NCBI GenBank assembly: GCA_025617745.1
Contig: CM046863.1
Coordinates: 8,668,935-8,732,934, forward strand
Direction of reading: 5' to 3'
Source: Heliocidaris erythrogramma
Lineage: Eukaryota > Echinodermata > Echinoidea > Camarodonta > Echinometridae
Length of the DNA: 64,000 nt
Of this stretch, positions 11,562 through 21,352 are shown piece by piece (position 1 is the stretch's first letter; each line of letters starts with the position of its first letter). Under the pieces are notes generated by a model. It had not been told where the DNA came from. It made no database searches and saw only the letters and a program-made list of their open reading frames with translations. A program made the position numbers and the translations under genes.

Positions 11562-11805
11562 CTAATTTCGTATAATGTGTTATATATATTAAATTAATTT
11601 TCATACTCCTTTTCCATTAAGAGAGTACATGTAATATATACACTGTGTACTGGACCCTCCTGAAAAACAGTGGTGCCATGATGGCTATTCGCTGAGTGAG
11701 GCTATCCAGCCGTATTTATCATGTGCAAATGTATTATATTGTATCCTGATTTGTTTTTATTTGACGGAAATAAATACCATACCACCACCATACCATACCA
11801 TCATA
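11437..11805 (+). other. 3' UTR of N1 with T46 homopolymer and short-repeat tail
   Basis: It contains 46 consecutive T at 11516-11561, then GC-balanced sequence, and ends AAATAAATACCATACCACC with repeated CCATA words. Short tandem tails are the usual 3' termini of CR1/L2-like elements. Confidence 0.65.
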
Positions 11806-11977
11806 AAAAAATGTGATTTCTGTGTAGGATTAAAACTCATATCCTTTCCGTGAACATGGTAGTGCACTGGAGCGCAGCTTTTTGAAAAGCATGATGCACA
11901 TGCACATCCTCTATCCAGTGGGTTTAAAAGGGACCCAAAACCTTCATCCTGTCATTCGTTTCCTGAGCGCTGTCACC

Positions 11978-12414
11978 ATGCCACGTCTGACTCGAAACCA
12001 GAAGGAACAAGCCATCGGACGTCTTCATGCTGGCCAACGTCCTAGAGTCATTGCCAACGACTTCAATGCAGCGTTCGGACAGTAGAGAGACTGCGGGAGC
12101 GATACAATGCAACCAACAGCACCAACGATCTTCAGCGCAGTGGTCGTCCCAGGGTGACAACACGGGACCACTTGCAGGATCGCTTCCGCAGAGCAACAGA
12201 ATCGGCTCTACAGACTATTGGCACACACAACAGACCAATTTCTGCAGCAACTGTTCGTCGTCGGCTGAGAAGCTTCAACTTGTCTTGTCGGCGTCCTGCT
12301 CGGGGCCCTATCCTCACCGTTCGACATCGTCGGGAACGTCTCCTGTGGGCCCAACAACGTCAGAACTGGCGCTATCAACGACGAGAGTCGCTATTGCACA
12401 TCTGTACTTGTTAA
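11978..12414 (+). pseudogene. Tc1-family transposase, N-terminal DNA-binding half, frameshifted
   Basis: ATG at 11978 gives MPRLTRNQKEQAIGRLHAGQ, a Tc1/Pax-like helix-turn-helix start. The frame then shifts before 12100 and continues in another phase with GRPRVTTRDHL, RPISAATVRRRLRSFNL and HRRERLLWAQQRQNW, the second HTH and linker of Tc1 transposases. It stops just where the DDE catalytic domain should begin, and the right inverted repeat follows within about 100 bp. It is therefore a deletion derivative that cannot make an active enzyme. Confidence 0.8.
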
Positions 12415-12522
12415 TCAAAACAAAGCAAAACATTTTCTCAGTTTTCTTGAATAAAGAATATGTGTCATTGTAAATAAACAGTTTCAAACACATACATGTG
12501 CGACGTTTCTTTTGTAGTTCAG

Positions 12523-12523
<1 letters not shown>

Positions 12524-12557
<34 letters not shown>

Positions 12558-12570
12558 GTATATCTATATA
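12524..12570. repeat. (TA)n microsatellite
   Basis: TATATA run immediately outside the Tc1 right end, mirrored by TGTGTATATATA just outside the left end. The transposon may have landed in a (TA)n tract. Confidence 0.8.
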
Positions 12571-12860
12571 TAAACTTGTTTTTGCCTTTTTTGTCCTATG
12601 TCATTGTAGAAGGGACTTACCAGGCAGGACTGAATGAGTGGAAGCCGAATCGAGAGTCACAAAGAATTACATCGGACAAGAAATCCTATTGCACGGTCTT
12701 GGTGTTTTCGTAAGTTTTGGAAATTTATACACTTTTTTTTTATTTTATGGATCTGAGCTGCGCCATCTGGGTTTTACAGGGGAAGGGGTAAGGGCGTGGA
12801 CCTACAACTGGGTCGTGCCACCTTACATTCACTAGTGTGTATGTGTGTGTGTGTGGGCGT

Positions 12861-13247
12861 GTTTAGCCGTATGTCCGAGAACATTTTCGGACAGAGAACA
12901 AAAATAAAATCATGAGAACAATGGTCCTCGGAAGCCGGACAATATTCCTCGAACGTCGAACAATGAATTTGTGCCTTATTTCGTCGACTGTCCGAGGACG
13001 GAGGAACGATAGAGGAACAATACTTGTCCTCGGAAATAAAGCAATACAAGATTCTGTGTTTACATGGCTTTACTTCCGAGGACAACAATTGTTCCTCTAT
13101 TATTACTCGTCCTCGGACAGTCGACGGAATAAGGCATACATTCATTGTTCGACGTTCGAGGACTATTGTCCGGCTTCCGAGGACCATTGTTGTCATGATT
13201 TTTTTTTTGTTCTCTGTCCGAAAATGTCCTCGGACATAATACTAAAC
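12861..13247. mobile_element. 387-bp self-complementary foldback MITE with CCGAGGACAA motif
   Basis: The left half (GTTTAGCCGTATGTCCGAG, ACATTTTCGGACAGAGAACA, GGTCCTCGGAAGCCGGACAA) is repeated inverted on the right (CCGGCTTCCGAGGACCATTG, TGTTCTCTGTCCGAAAATGT). The arms are about 185 bp around a short loop near 13040-13060. Nested CCGAGGAC words make further local hairpins. It is flanked by (TG)n/(CA)n microsatellites. All ORFs here are mirror-image artefacts of the palindrome. Confidence 0.7.
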
Positions 13248-14144
13248 AAACGCACACACGTGCGTGCGTGTGTGTGTTTGTGTGTTGTGTGGCGTGTGAT
13301 AAGCGTGACACCCCAGATGCCCAAGACTCAAGAAAAAAAAACAAACATGCACCACTGGAGTAACTGGGTGCAAACATGTATGCAAGCAAAGTTCAATCTG
13401 CAATTTAATACAAAACAAACAATAATAAATAATCATTATTGAATAAACTGACGTGAAAATAACATAATTAAATGTACCCTTAAATTCCTATGTCATCTGC
13501 CATCACACAAAAACAAAACAAACAGAGGAATGCTTCATGCACTGTAATCTGGCTTAATACATACAACAATGACTATCAGTGACTTTGACATCCCCCAAGG
13601 TCATATCAGTTATAATAGGTCATGCACTATGTGCCTTAATTTCATCTTTCTGCAATACATAAACTTTCATAATTGCCCAAGTAAACTACATGTTATACAT
13701 GCCTCTAATAATTAACCATCTGGCACAATACATTCTCTTATTACTTCATTGTTATCTGTTAATGCATTCATCGAGTGCCCGGATGCCTCATTCATGTTAC
13801 TTGACATTATCACGCGCGACTGTGCGCATTCACTTATGTAACATTTACTGTACACGTGTGTAACCTTTCACGTGAACAACTCAATCATGTCATTACTTTG
13901 TCGTGTCATTTTAGTTACATAAACTTCATATTCCATCGTGCCAACTGGCTATAAAGACAATATAACTAATAAATTTCAAGATAACACAGTACTTTCTACT
14001 TACACCATTGGGCTTGGATCACAAATTAAACAAAATCATAGGCATCTCTGGGTAACAAAATTTCCCAGGACGTGGAGAATTAGCAGCACACATAATTCAA
14101 TAAGCCCCAAGCGGCCAAATCCAAAATCCTGTGTATAAGCACCG
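13248..14144. other. Unannotated stretch with (GT)n start
   Basis: It begins with a CA/TG microsatellite (13249-13290), then AT-rich sequence with no ORF, RNA or repeat I can define. Confidence 0.5.
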
Positions 14145-14153
14145 CTACTGAGG

Positions 14154-14720
14154 TAGCCTTTTGACAAGGCCCTCGTGACTTGGCTATTTTTCTCGGCAAG
14201 TCTCATAAGCTAGTAGTGGCTGCATAACAAGACTAGCCGCCCAGCGACTTGAGTCCGAGGGCCTTTTGGAACCTGGCCTGTATTTCTTATTCTATCCTTT
14301 GTTCCTAGCAAGGATCTGCTACCTTATAGTTAGGAGCCAATCAGCGAACGTATCTTCGCATGACGTCAGCATAAATTTGGTATGCAAATTCGCCTTCATC
14401 TCCAGGTAGCTAGCTAGCTCGCTCGGCACACCCGGCGCTGCGGCCCGTGCAAGCTACATCAATCATGGAAAGGAAGCCCCGCAGATACCGTTGTGATTGG
14501 TCGATAATCCTCGGTAGGCGTGTTTTAGCATACGAATGTCAACTCGTGAATAATTCATATCGGACGATGGAAACCCAGGTTCCAAAAGGCCTCGCGACTA
14601 AAGTCGCTCGATCGCGCGTTCACCAGGGCCGTGTTGATTCTTTTCGTCGCCGGCTAGTCTCATCTCAGGCACAGCATGACGAGGAAAATAGCCAAGTCAC
14701 GAGGCCTTGTCAAAAGGCTA
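14154..14720. mobile_element. 567-bp inverted-repeat element with 9-bp target duplication (Mutator-like size)
   Basis: Ends TAGCCTTTTGACAAGGCC and GGCCTTGTCAAAAGGCTA are inverted copies. Similarity continues about 150 bp inward on both sides (GACTTGGCTATTTT, GGCCTTTTGGAACCTGG). CTACTGAGG occurs at 14145-14153 and 14721-14729, a 9-bp direct repeat. Long inverted ends with 9-bp duplication suggest a non-autonomous Mutator-like element. No transposase is encoded. The unique middle (about 14280-14560) is GC-richer than its surroundings and holds promoter-type words. Confidence 0.8.
14337..14389 (+). promoter_or_regulatory. Promoter-like word cluster inside the 9-bp-TSD element
   Basis: CCAATCAG at 14337-14344, TGACGTCA (CRE) at 14361-14368 and ATGCAAAT (octamer) at 14382-14389 lie within 53 bp. 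A GC-rich tract follows, with an ATG at 14465 opening a short ORF (MERKPRRYRCDW). The same three words in the same order occur at 31419-31700. It could be a captured host promoter; function is not shown. Confidence 0.3.
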
Positions 14721-14795
14721 CTACTGAGGTAAAAATCTTCTACGTCATCCTGTACTCGACACACACACACACACGCATTTATGTTTTCTATTGTT

Positions 14796-14942
14796 TGAAT
14801 TTCAACCGATGACTCCACTATTGAATTGCGTCACAAAAATTCATTGACGGAATAAACCTCACCAATTGTTGACAACCGATGACGTATTGAATTACTACCG
14901 ATGACCCATTGTTCTCTTTGTTCGATGTCATCGGTTTGAATG
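14796..14942. mobile_element. Small MITE with CAACCGATGA ends
   Basis: GAATTTCAACCGATGAC at the left is matched inverted by GATGTCATCGGTTTGAATG at the right, with two further ACCGATGAC words inside. It lies between two (AC)n microsatellites (14759-14776 and 14953-14973). Confidence 0.5.
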
Positions 14943-15166
14943 CGTATACATGCACACACACACACACACACACCTGTAGATCGGAAGATTCCACCTGAAG
15001 AATTAAACGAAAGCGCTTGTGGAAGCAAACCTACGGATATCTACTATGTCTTTATTCTCGGAGTCTTTATCTTACTTTAAATTATTTTTTCTATACGTTT
15101 TCCCATCTACATTTCTTTACAACTCTCTCTCTATATATATATATCTATATATATATATATATATAA

Positions 15167-15345
15167 GAGCAACAATTGGCTCACACTCTTTAACATGGTG
15201 GGGTAGTGTACTCGCGTGCTAATTATATAAGGCAACACAATAAGTACACCTGCAGACGTAGCTGTTGGTACCACGCTTTTAATAAGCTTTCTGGCACTTA
15301 GCCATCTTCCGATCTACATGAGTAGGACAGAAACAGCAATAAGGA
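15167..15345 (-). repeat. PLE terminal-repeat copy, minus orientation
   Basis: It reads as the reverse of the 1066-1735 unit: AGAGCAACAATTGGCTCAC, GTACACCTGCAGACG, GGTACCACGCTTTTAATAAG. A further piece (TATGAGTGCAGCTGCGTGTG) appears at 15550-15570, so about 200 bp of other sequence interrupts the unit. Confidence 0.6.
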
Positions 15346-15813
15346 TAACTAAGATATTTGGACGCATATATATATATATATTATATATACACAACAAACA
15401 ATAATATATAATATATAAAGGGAACATATAATGTGATACAACTAGTACAACTAGAATAGGTACATATTCATAGGTGTAATTAGACCATACACCGACGTCG
15501 AAAAAGTCAATAAACAAAGATAGATATACAGAGAAATTTAGTAAACTTACTATGAGTGCAGCTGCGTGTGGTCTGTACATAAAATAAAATATATCGTTCC
15601 TTGATGGGGGGGGGGGGGGGGGGTTGAGTGCATTCAGCCGTATATACTACGGGATTAGCCTTAGATCCATACCGTCTCTATTATATATGTGTGAAACTAT
15701 TATGGGTATATAAATGTATAACATATCGACAGGGTAATTTATAAAGCAAAAAAGCAAATATTGCACGTGAAATATAAGGGAAAAACTTCCGAGAGTTCGA
15801 GCACATATATACA

Positions 15814-15847
<34 letters not shown>

Positions 15848-16187
15848 AAAAGTGCACCTGAATGTGTACAATATATATAAATTATAATAAATTGTACAAT
15901 GCAACAAGGGCGACGACACGCGCTGGTCTCCCTTGCTCCGGGAGGTGATGTTGAAATGTTAAAAAGATCGTCCCATCCAGAAACAAAGGAGACCCACTCG
16001 TGTCGACGCCCATGTGAGTAGACATAAGAGGATAATACAATTATTCAAGCATTTTTAGATATAATATATGTTGAGGTTAATACAATCTAATGACAACACA
16101 AAATTATGGAGGTTCTAACTTTTTTTTAGAATAAGTGCATCCATAACATATCAGGGTTCCATATTAATGCCAAGTGGGTGAGGTGTT
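15346..16187. other. Repeat-rich non-coding stretch
   Basis: It holds (TA)n at 15366-15384 and 15815-15845, a run of 18 G at 15606-15623, and a segment near 15995-16015 (CACTCGTGTCGACGCCCA) that resembles 1530-1555 within the PLE repeat array. No gene seen. Confidence 0.5.
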
Positions 16188-16191
16188 TTAA

Positions 16192-17893
16192 AGGTTGACT
16201 AAATTAGAGAAAAAATGGGTGCTCTTTCCATGTAGTTTTGCCTTCTAATCACGAATCTGCCAATCGATTGTCCAAATTATGTCTCGTTTTGGCGAAAAGG
16301 GGGAAAAGTACAGGTTTTGGGACCGTTCCTTAAAACTCGTGAGCTGATTGGCTAACCCCCAAGTGACGTATGAAAAGTAAGAGGCACAAGATCTGCAGGC
16401 TGCAGCATATAATATTGTACACAGAATGCGGTATTTGACCCCTCTGTTCAACGGACAATTTATGAAAATAGGAAATTAATCAATATAATCTTAGGAGTGA
16501 ATAATCATTAGCAATATATTTTCTACAAGATCAGAAAACGCTTTTGCCTAAATATACAGCTCTTGTTTTGTTTTTTAGCTTTTCTTTTGAACAATGTTCT
16601 CATCCATCTGAGCTTGCCGAACGAAAGTTTTGCATTGGTCATAAACGCGTGCACAGCCGTTTTATGCGTCTGTATGATTGTACAATGTCCTACACATCTT
16701 TAGTACGGCAGTGACTATGTTCCCCTCGTACTGTCGTACATAGCGACTGGTGAACGCTTTTGTTTTGTTTATTTCACTTACGGCTTTTTCTTTTTACTTC
16801 ACTTTTTAGCTTTACATAGTACATTAGTACTGACTTAGATTTTGGCTGAATTCGAGTAACTTATATATAGAGAGAGGAAAAGTGCCCGCGATTCCGAATT
16901 GGAGGACTTTTCTGAGCCATGCAGATACGAACTCTGATTTACTGGCAGATGATTTATCAGACCCCGAAGGCAAAGAAGCTCGAGTGGCAAGGGGAAATTC
17001 GACCATATTATATGTTTGAACCCCTCGCAGAATACGGTGAAGGGCCGTGGGTGAAGTAACTCCAGGGAGCTCCAACGCGTTGGAGCTCCCTGGAGTTACG
17101 GGTGAAGTAGACCGAAAATGCTGTCTCTCGTTCGTTAGGTCGTCTTAGCTAACGAGCGAGAGACAGAATTTTCGGTCTACGGGTGAAGCTGCTGCAGCTG
17201 TTGTCGTTGAAAAACACATTAGAAGACTTGACTCCAAGTCTGATCGTTGGAATAGCTGAATCTTTTAGCTAGCTTATCCTTCTCTTCATGCCAAATTCGG
17301 AATACAGGCCAGGATGCTCAAAATCATCTTCGGCAAAGTGATCGCTGCAGATTGTACTCCACTCACTTGGCTGGCCCTTGCCACTCTGCCCGCGTGAGCT
17401 TTACATTTGCGACCCACAATTTCCGTAGATTTTCATCTTTAGGAAAATGATGTAGGCTTACACAATCTTTAGGGGTCTTGCTACAGCCCGCAACTATACA
17501 CCGATTAGGCATTATTGATGAAACTGTGTCCCAAAATCAAAGTTATTGTGAGGAATTAAACACACGAAAATACGCAATGCAAATGGTCGATGCGGTGAAT
17601 ATCATGCTCGGCACCGGGCTGGGCCTGCCGGGGGCCTCCGGGCGCGCACGGTATAGGTTAGTGGAATATTTTCCCTTACTTTTCATGCGTCACAGATCAC
17701 ATGATCACGATGTCGCTTCGATGGGTTTTTTTAGGGGCGGGGCTTATGACTGTGTAAATCAGCAAAAATATACTTTTCAAATGATTATAAAATATGACTG
17801 AATGCATAAAAAATTGTGTGATGGATATTTTTTGGCTCCTGATGACACCTTCCTACGAAAAATGGGCAATTATTTTTTTATTTTAGTGACCCT
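16192..17893. mobile_element. 1.7 kb TTAA-flanked inverted-repeat element (Kolobok-like), non-autonomous
   Basis: AGGTTGACTAAATTAG at the left matches the inverted right end TTATTTTAGTGACCCT. TTAA sits directly outside each end (16188-16191 and 17894-17897), the target of Kolobok and piggyBac superfamilies. The insertion point is the 3' end of the PLE GIY-YIG reading frame at 17898. No transposase frame is present. The interior contains the two palindromes at 17056-17180. Confidence 0.65.
17056..17180. other. Two consecutive palindromes separated by GGGTGAAG repeats
   Basis: 17056-17099 is a perfect 44-bp palindrome with no spacer (arms GTAACTCCAGGGAGCTCC plus AACG). 17107-17180 is a second inverted repeat with 32-bp arms, 2 mismatches and a 10-nt loop (arms start GTAGACCGAAAAT). 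GGGTGAAG precedes, separates and follows them (17049-17056, 17100-17107, 17181-17188). The layout looks like two small hairpin insertions, each with an 8-bp duplication, or one template-switch product. Confidence 0.75.
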
Positions 17894-17897
17894 TTAA

Positions 17898-19141
17898 GTT
17901 TCTCAATCCAGAAGGATTCCCTACAGAGGATCATGTCATGAGATTTATTTTCAATAAGTTCAATACCTGTAATTTGTAGATTTTGAAGTGAGTGTGAGGG
18001 GAGGTTAAAGTGCTTGGCGAACGGTAACTTCTTGTGTTCCAGTGGTTTATGGTAATTACGAATCTCTGATCTAGTATTATTCAGCCTTGAGTAGAGTGAG
18101 GTCTCCGTTTTGCCGACGTATTGCATTTGACATTGTGAACATGTAAGAAGATAAAGTACAAACGTAGATTTACAGTTCATGCGGGATCCTATTCTAAATT
18201 TCCTACCAGTGGTTGTACTACTAAATGTTGTCGTTTCATTAATGTGTGAGTGCATACTGCATTTTTTTAGCATCACAACCAAAGAAGCCATTTGGGTTTG
18301 TGGTACTCGTGTTCGGTGTTGGTGTATTGTGCGTATTAGGTGTGTGGGAGGGATCTCTTGCGCGAACAAGGATGTTTCTCAGCGTGCGTCCCCTGCGATA
18401 TGATACTGTCGGAGGTTTGTGGAATGTACGTTGCGCGTTTTCTGACTGTTGTAGTGTGGTGAAGTGTTGGTGAATGTCACGGGGGACAGATGAGGTGGCT
18501 GGAGAGTATGTGAGTGGGAAGTAGATGTCATGTCCACCAAGGTCCCGATCTATTTTGTAAGAGAGGAGTTCCTCCCTTGGGATGTGTGTTGCTTTTGAAA
18601 TTTGTTGTTTAACTGTTTGTTTGTCATAACCTCGTTCGAGGAAGAAGTGTTCAAGCTTCTGAAGGTGGTGGGTAGTGGACTCTTCATCAGAGCAAATACG
18701 TCTAACCCGTAGGGCTTGACTATATACAATCCACAATTGAAGGTTTTCGTTAATATACAATCCCTCGAAACGTATGTGGGGGCTGGCAAGATGTGGGGAG
18801 GAGGTAGGTGTGGGTGTCAGTGGGTTTTGTGAAGAGTTCCGTGTGGAGTTGAGAGTGTGTGTGCTTGACAGTTACATCAAGGAAGTGAGTTTGTGTCGGT
18901 GATGAGTCAAAGGTGAACTTTATGGTGGGGTGAATGTTGTTCATGAGTTCTTGGAGCGTTGTGGGTGTGCGTGGAGATCCATTCCATAAGAAAAATATAT
19001 CATCAATGTATCGGCGCCATGTGTTTTTGAATAGTGTGAGGTGTGTTGAGGACATTATTTTCTTTTCAACATTACCCATGAATATGTTTGCGTATGATGG
19101 TGCAATGGGTGTGCCCATTGCAGTTCCCTCCAACTGTAGGT
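17898..19141 (-). pseudogene. Penelope-like element, 3' part (RT C-terminal half and GIY-YIG endonuclease)
   Basis: On minus from 19141: LQLEGTAMGTPIAPSYANIF, then WRRYIDDIFFLW (catalytic DD), THFLDVTVK and FTKPTDTHTYL, then a linker with SEQ-type RRICSDEESTTHH and FLERGYDKQTV, then the endonuclease (FVLYLLTCSQCQMQYVGKT with RLNNTRSEI, LPFAKHFNLPSHS, ESFWIEKL). Frameshifts occur near 18740 and 18300. The C-terminal end is replaced by the TTAA element at 17893. The 5' part is displaced to 23895-24090 by the foldback insertion. Confidence 0.85.
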
Positions 19142-19150
19142 AGTCCTGCC

Positions 19151-20175
19151 GCTTCTAGGACTCCTACCCCCTGGACAACCACCTCCCGGATAACCACCCC
19201 TAGGATAACCACCCTCTACGACAACTACCCCCTAGGGCAACCACCCTCTAGGACGACTACCCCTCTAGGACAACTACCCCCAGACAACTACCCCCTAGGA
19301 CAACCACCCTCTAGGACAACTACCCCCCAGATAGCTAGCTTCTAGGACGACTACCCCTCTAGGACAACTACCCCCAGACAACTACCCCCTAGGACAACCA
19401 CCCTCTAGGACAACTACCCCCCGGATAACTACCCCCTAGGACAACTACCCCCTAGGACAACTACCCCCAGGACAAATACCCCCCTCCCCGGACAACTACC
19501 CCGTGGACAACTACCCCCAGGACAACTACCCCCTAGGACAACAACCCCCATGACAACTACCCCCGGACAACTACCCCCTAAGACAACTACCCCCAGGACA
19601 ACTTCCCCCCGGACAACTACCCCCTGGACAACTACCCCCAGGACAACTACTCCCTGACAACTACCCCCTAGGACAACTACCCCAGGACAGCTACCCCCGG
19701 ACAACCACCCCCTGGACAAGTACCCCCAGGACAACTACTCCCGGACAACTACCCCCTAGGACAACTACCCCAGGACAACTACCCCCGGACAACCACCCCC
19801 TGGACAACTACCCCCTGGACAACTACCCCCAGATAACCACCCCTAGGATAACCACCCCTGGACAACTACCCCCTAGGGCAACCACCCTCGAGGACGACTA
19901 CCCCTCTAGGACAACTACCCACGGATAACTACTCCCAGACAACTACCCCCTAGGGCAGCCACCCTCTAGGACAACTACCCCCCCGGATAACCACCCCCAG
20001 ACAACTACTCCCTAGGACAACTACCCCTAGGGCAACCACCCTCGAGGACGACTACCCCTCTAGGACAACTACCCCCGGATAACGACCCTCCAGACAACCA
20101 CCCCCTAGGACAACCACCGTGTAGGACATCTCCTTGACAACTACCACCTAAAGTAACTACCACCCAGATAACTAC
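19151..20175 (+). repeat. Left foldback arm, first array of GGACAACTACCCCC units
   Basis: About 60 degenerate 15-17 bp units: GGACAACTACCCC with variable CTA/AGG spacers. Variants include GGATAACCACC and GGACGACTACC. Every ORF across it is a repeat translation (Asp-Asn-Tyr-Pro-like or Gly-Val-Val-Val), not a gene. Confidence 0.85.
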
Positions 20176-20436
20176 CATCGGACAATAACGACTTAGGGGG
20201 AATATTAAATCGGACAACAAGCAACATACTCTCATCCATGGCATGTAAGCCAACTACCCCCCCCCCCCCCCCCCCCCCCCCGGTAGTCCAACAATCAGTA
20301 AGGATATGATGAGTATTAGGAGGAGGGGGTATCTAACCTCCCACGGTAAGAACTTTTGGTGCATTATAATGTTCAATTTCACCACACCACATAAAAATGA
20401 TATCATTGCAGTTGAATGTGTCTATACCCTTGAGCA

Positions 20437-20469
<33 letters not shown>

Positions 20470-20700
20470 CTTCCCATGGTATTACATTTTTGTTTTAAAA
20501 GTTGGGTGTTTATACTCGGTGTATGATGGTGCATTGTACTGTTTGAATATTTCCATCTGTTAATTTTTTTCAAAGGGAACGTTCTTTAAAGGACATTAAG
20601 GACATTATTTTCTTTTCAACATGACCCATGAATATGTTTGCGTATGATGGTGCAATCGGTGTGCCCATTGCAGTTCCCTCCAACTGTAGGTAGTCCTGCC
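20176..20700. repeat. Spacer with C25 and G30 runs and a duplicated PLE flank
   Basis: It contains 25 C at 20257-20281 and 30 G at 20438-20467, separated by 156 bp. Then 20600-20700 is a near-exact second copy of 19050-19150 (PLE RT codons plus AGTCCTGCC), offset 1,550 bp. The left arm together with 101 bp of host flank has thus been tandemly duplicated, or misassembled. Confidence 0.75.
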
Positions 20701-21352
20701 GGTTCTGGGACTCCTACCCCCTGGACAACCACCTCCCGGATAACCACCCCTAGGATAACCACCCTCTACGACAACTACCCCTGGGGCAACTACACTCTAG
20801 GACGACTCCCCCTCTAGGGCAACTACCCCCAGACAACTACCCCCTAGGACAACCACCCTCTAGGACAACTACCCCCCAGATAACTACCTTCTAGGACGAC
20901 AACCCTCTAGGACAACTACCCCCAGACAACTACCCCCTAGGACAACCACCCTCTAGGACAACTAACCCCCGGATAACTACCCCCTAGGACAACTACCCCC
21001 TAGGACAACTACCCCATAGGACAAATACCCCCCCCCCCTCCCCGGACAACTACCCCGTGGACAACTACCCCCTGGGACAACTACCCCCAGGACAACTTCC
21101 CCCCGGACAACTACCCCCTGGACAACTACCCCAGGACAACTACTCCCGGACAACTACCCCCTAGGACAACTACCCCAAGACAACTACCCCCGGACAACCA
21201 CCCCCTGGACAACTACCCCCTGGATAACTATCACCAGGACAACTACTCCCGGACAACTACCCCCTAGGACAACTACCCCAGGACAACTACCCCCGGACAA
21301 CCACCCCCTGGACAACTACCCCCAGATATCCACCCTTAGGATAACCACCCCT
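20701..21352 (+). repeat. Left foldback arm, second array
   Basis: It repeats the terminal motif of the first array (GACTCCTACCCCCTGGACAA, then CCTCCCGGATAACC) and continues as the same units to 21352, where the unique core starts at GCTACGATCGCATCAG. Confidence 0.8.

Larger units (their letters stand above)
7030..11805 (+). mobile_element. Near full-length non-LTR retrotransposon N1 (CR1/L2/Jockey supergroup)
   Basis: Gene order is ORF1 (coiled coil plus nucleic-acid-binding-like domain), then ORF2 (PHD finger, APE-type endonuclease, RT), then a 3' UTR ending in an ACCAT/CATAC short-repeat tail near 11774-11803. It sits inside the Tc1 element, so it is younger than that. Only two coding lesions are obvious: a frameshift in ORF1 near 7740-7760 and one extra base in ORF2 near 10323. 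The exact 5' end is uncertain (7020-7100). A 46-T run lies in the 3' UTR. Confidence 0.85.
6653..12522 (+). mobile_element. Tc1/mariner transposon split by a non-LTR retrotransposon insertion
   Basis: The ends are 25-bp perfect inverted repeats beginning CTGAACTACAAAAGAAACGT (6653) and closing at 12522, each flanked by TA (6651-6652 and 12523-12524), the Tc1 target. Between them lie about 380 bp of left flank, the retrotransposon (about 7.03-11.8 kb), then the start of a Tc1 transposase gene. Without the insert the transposon would be about 1.1 kb. It lacks the transposase catalytic domain, so it was already an internally deleted copy or lost that part later. Confidence 0.85.

Noticed and set aside
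12774-13442. ORFs of 109-176 codons on both strands
   Set aside because: They are mirror-image products of the self-complementary foldback repeat.
19088-19345. Proline/threonine-rich or collagen-like gene
   Set aside because: It is the foldback array translated; three frames give similar periodic peptides.
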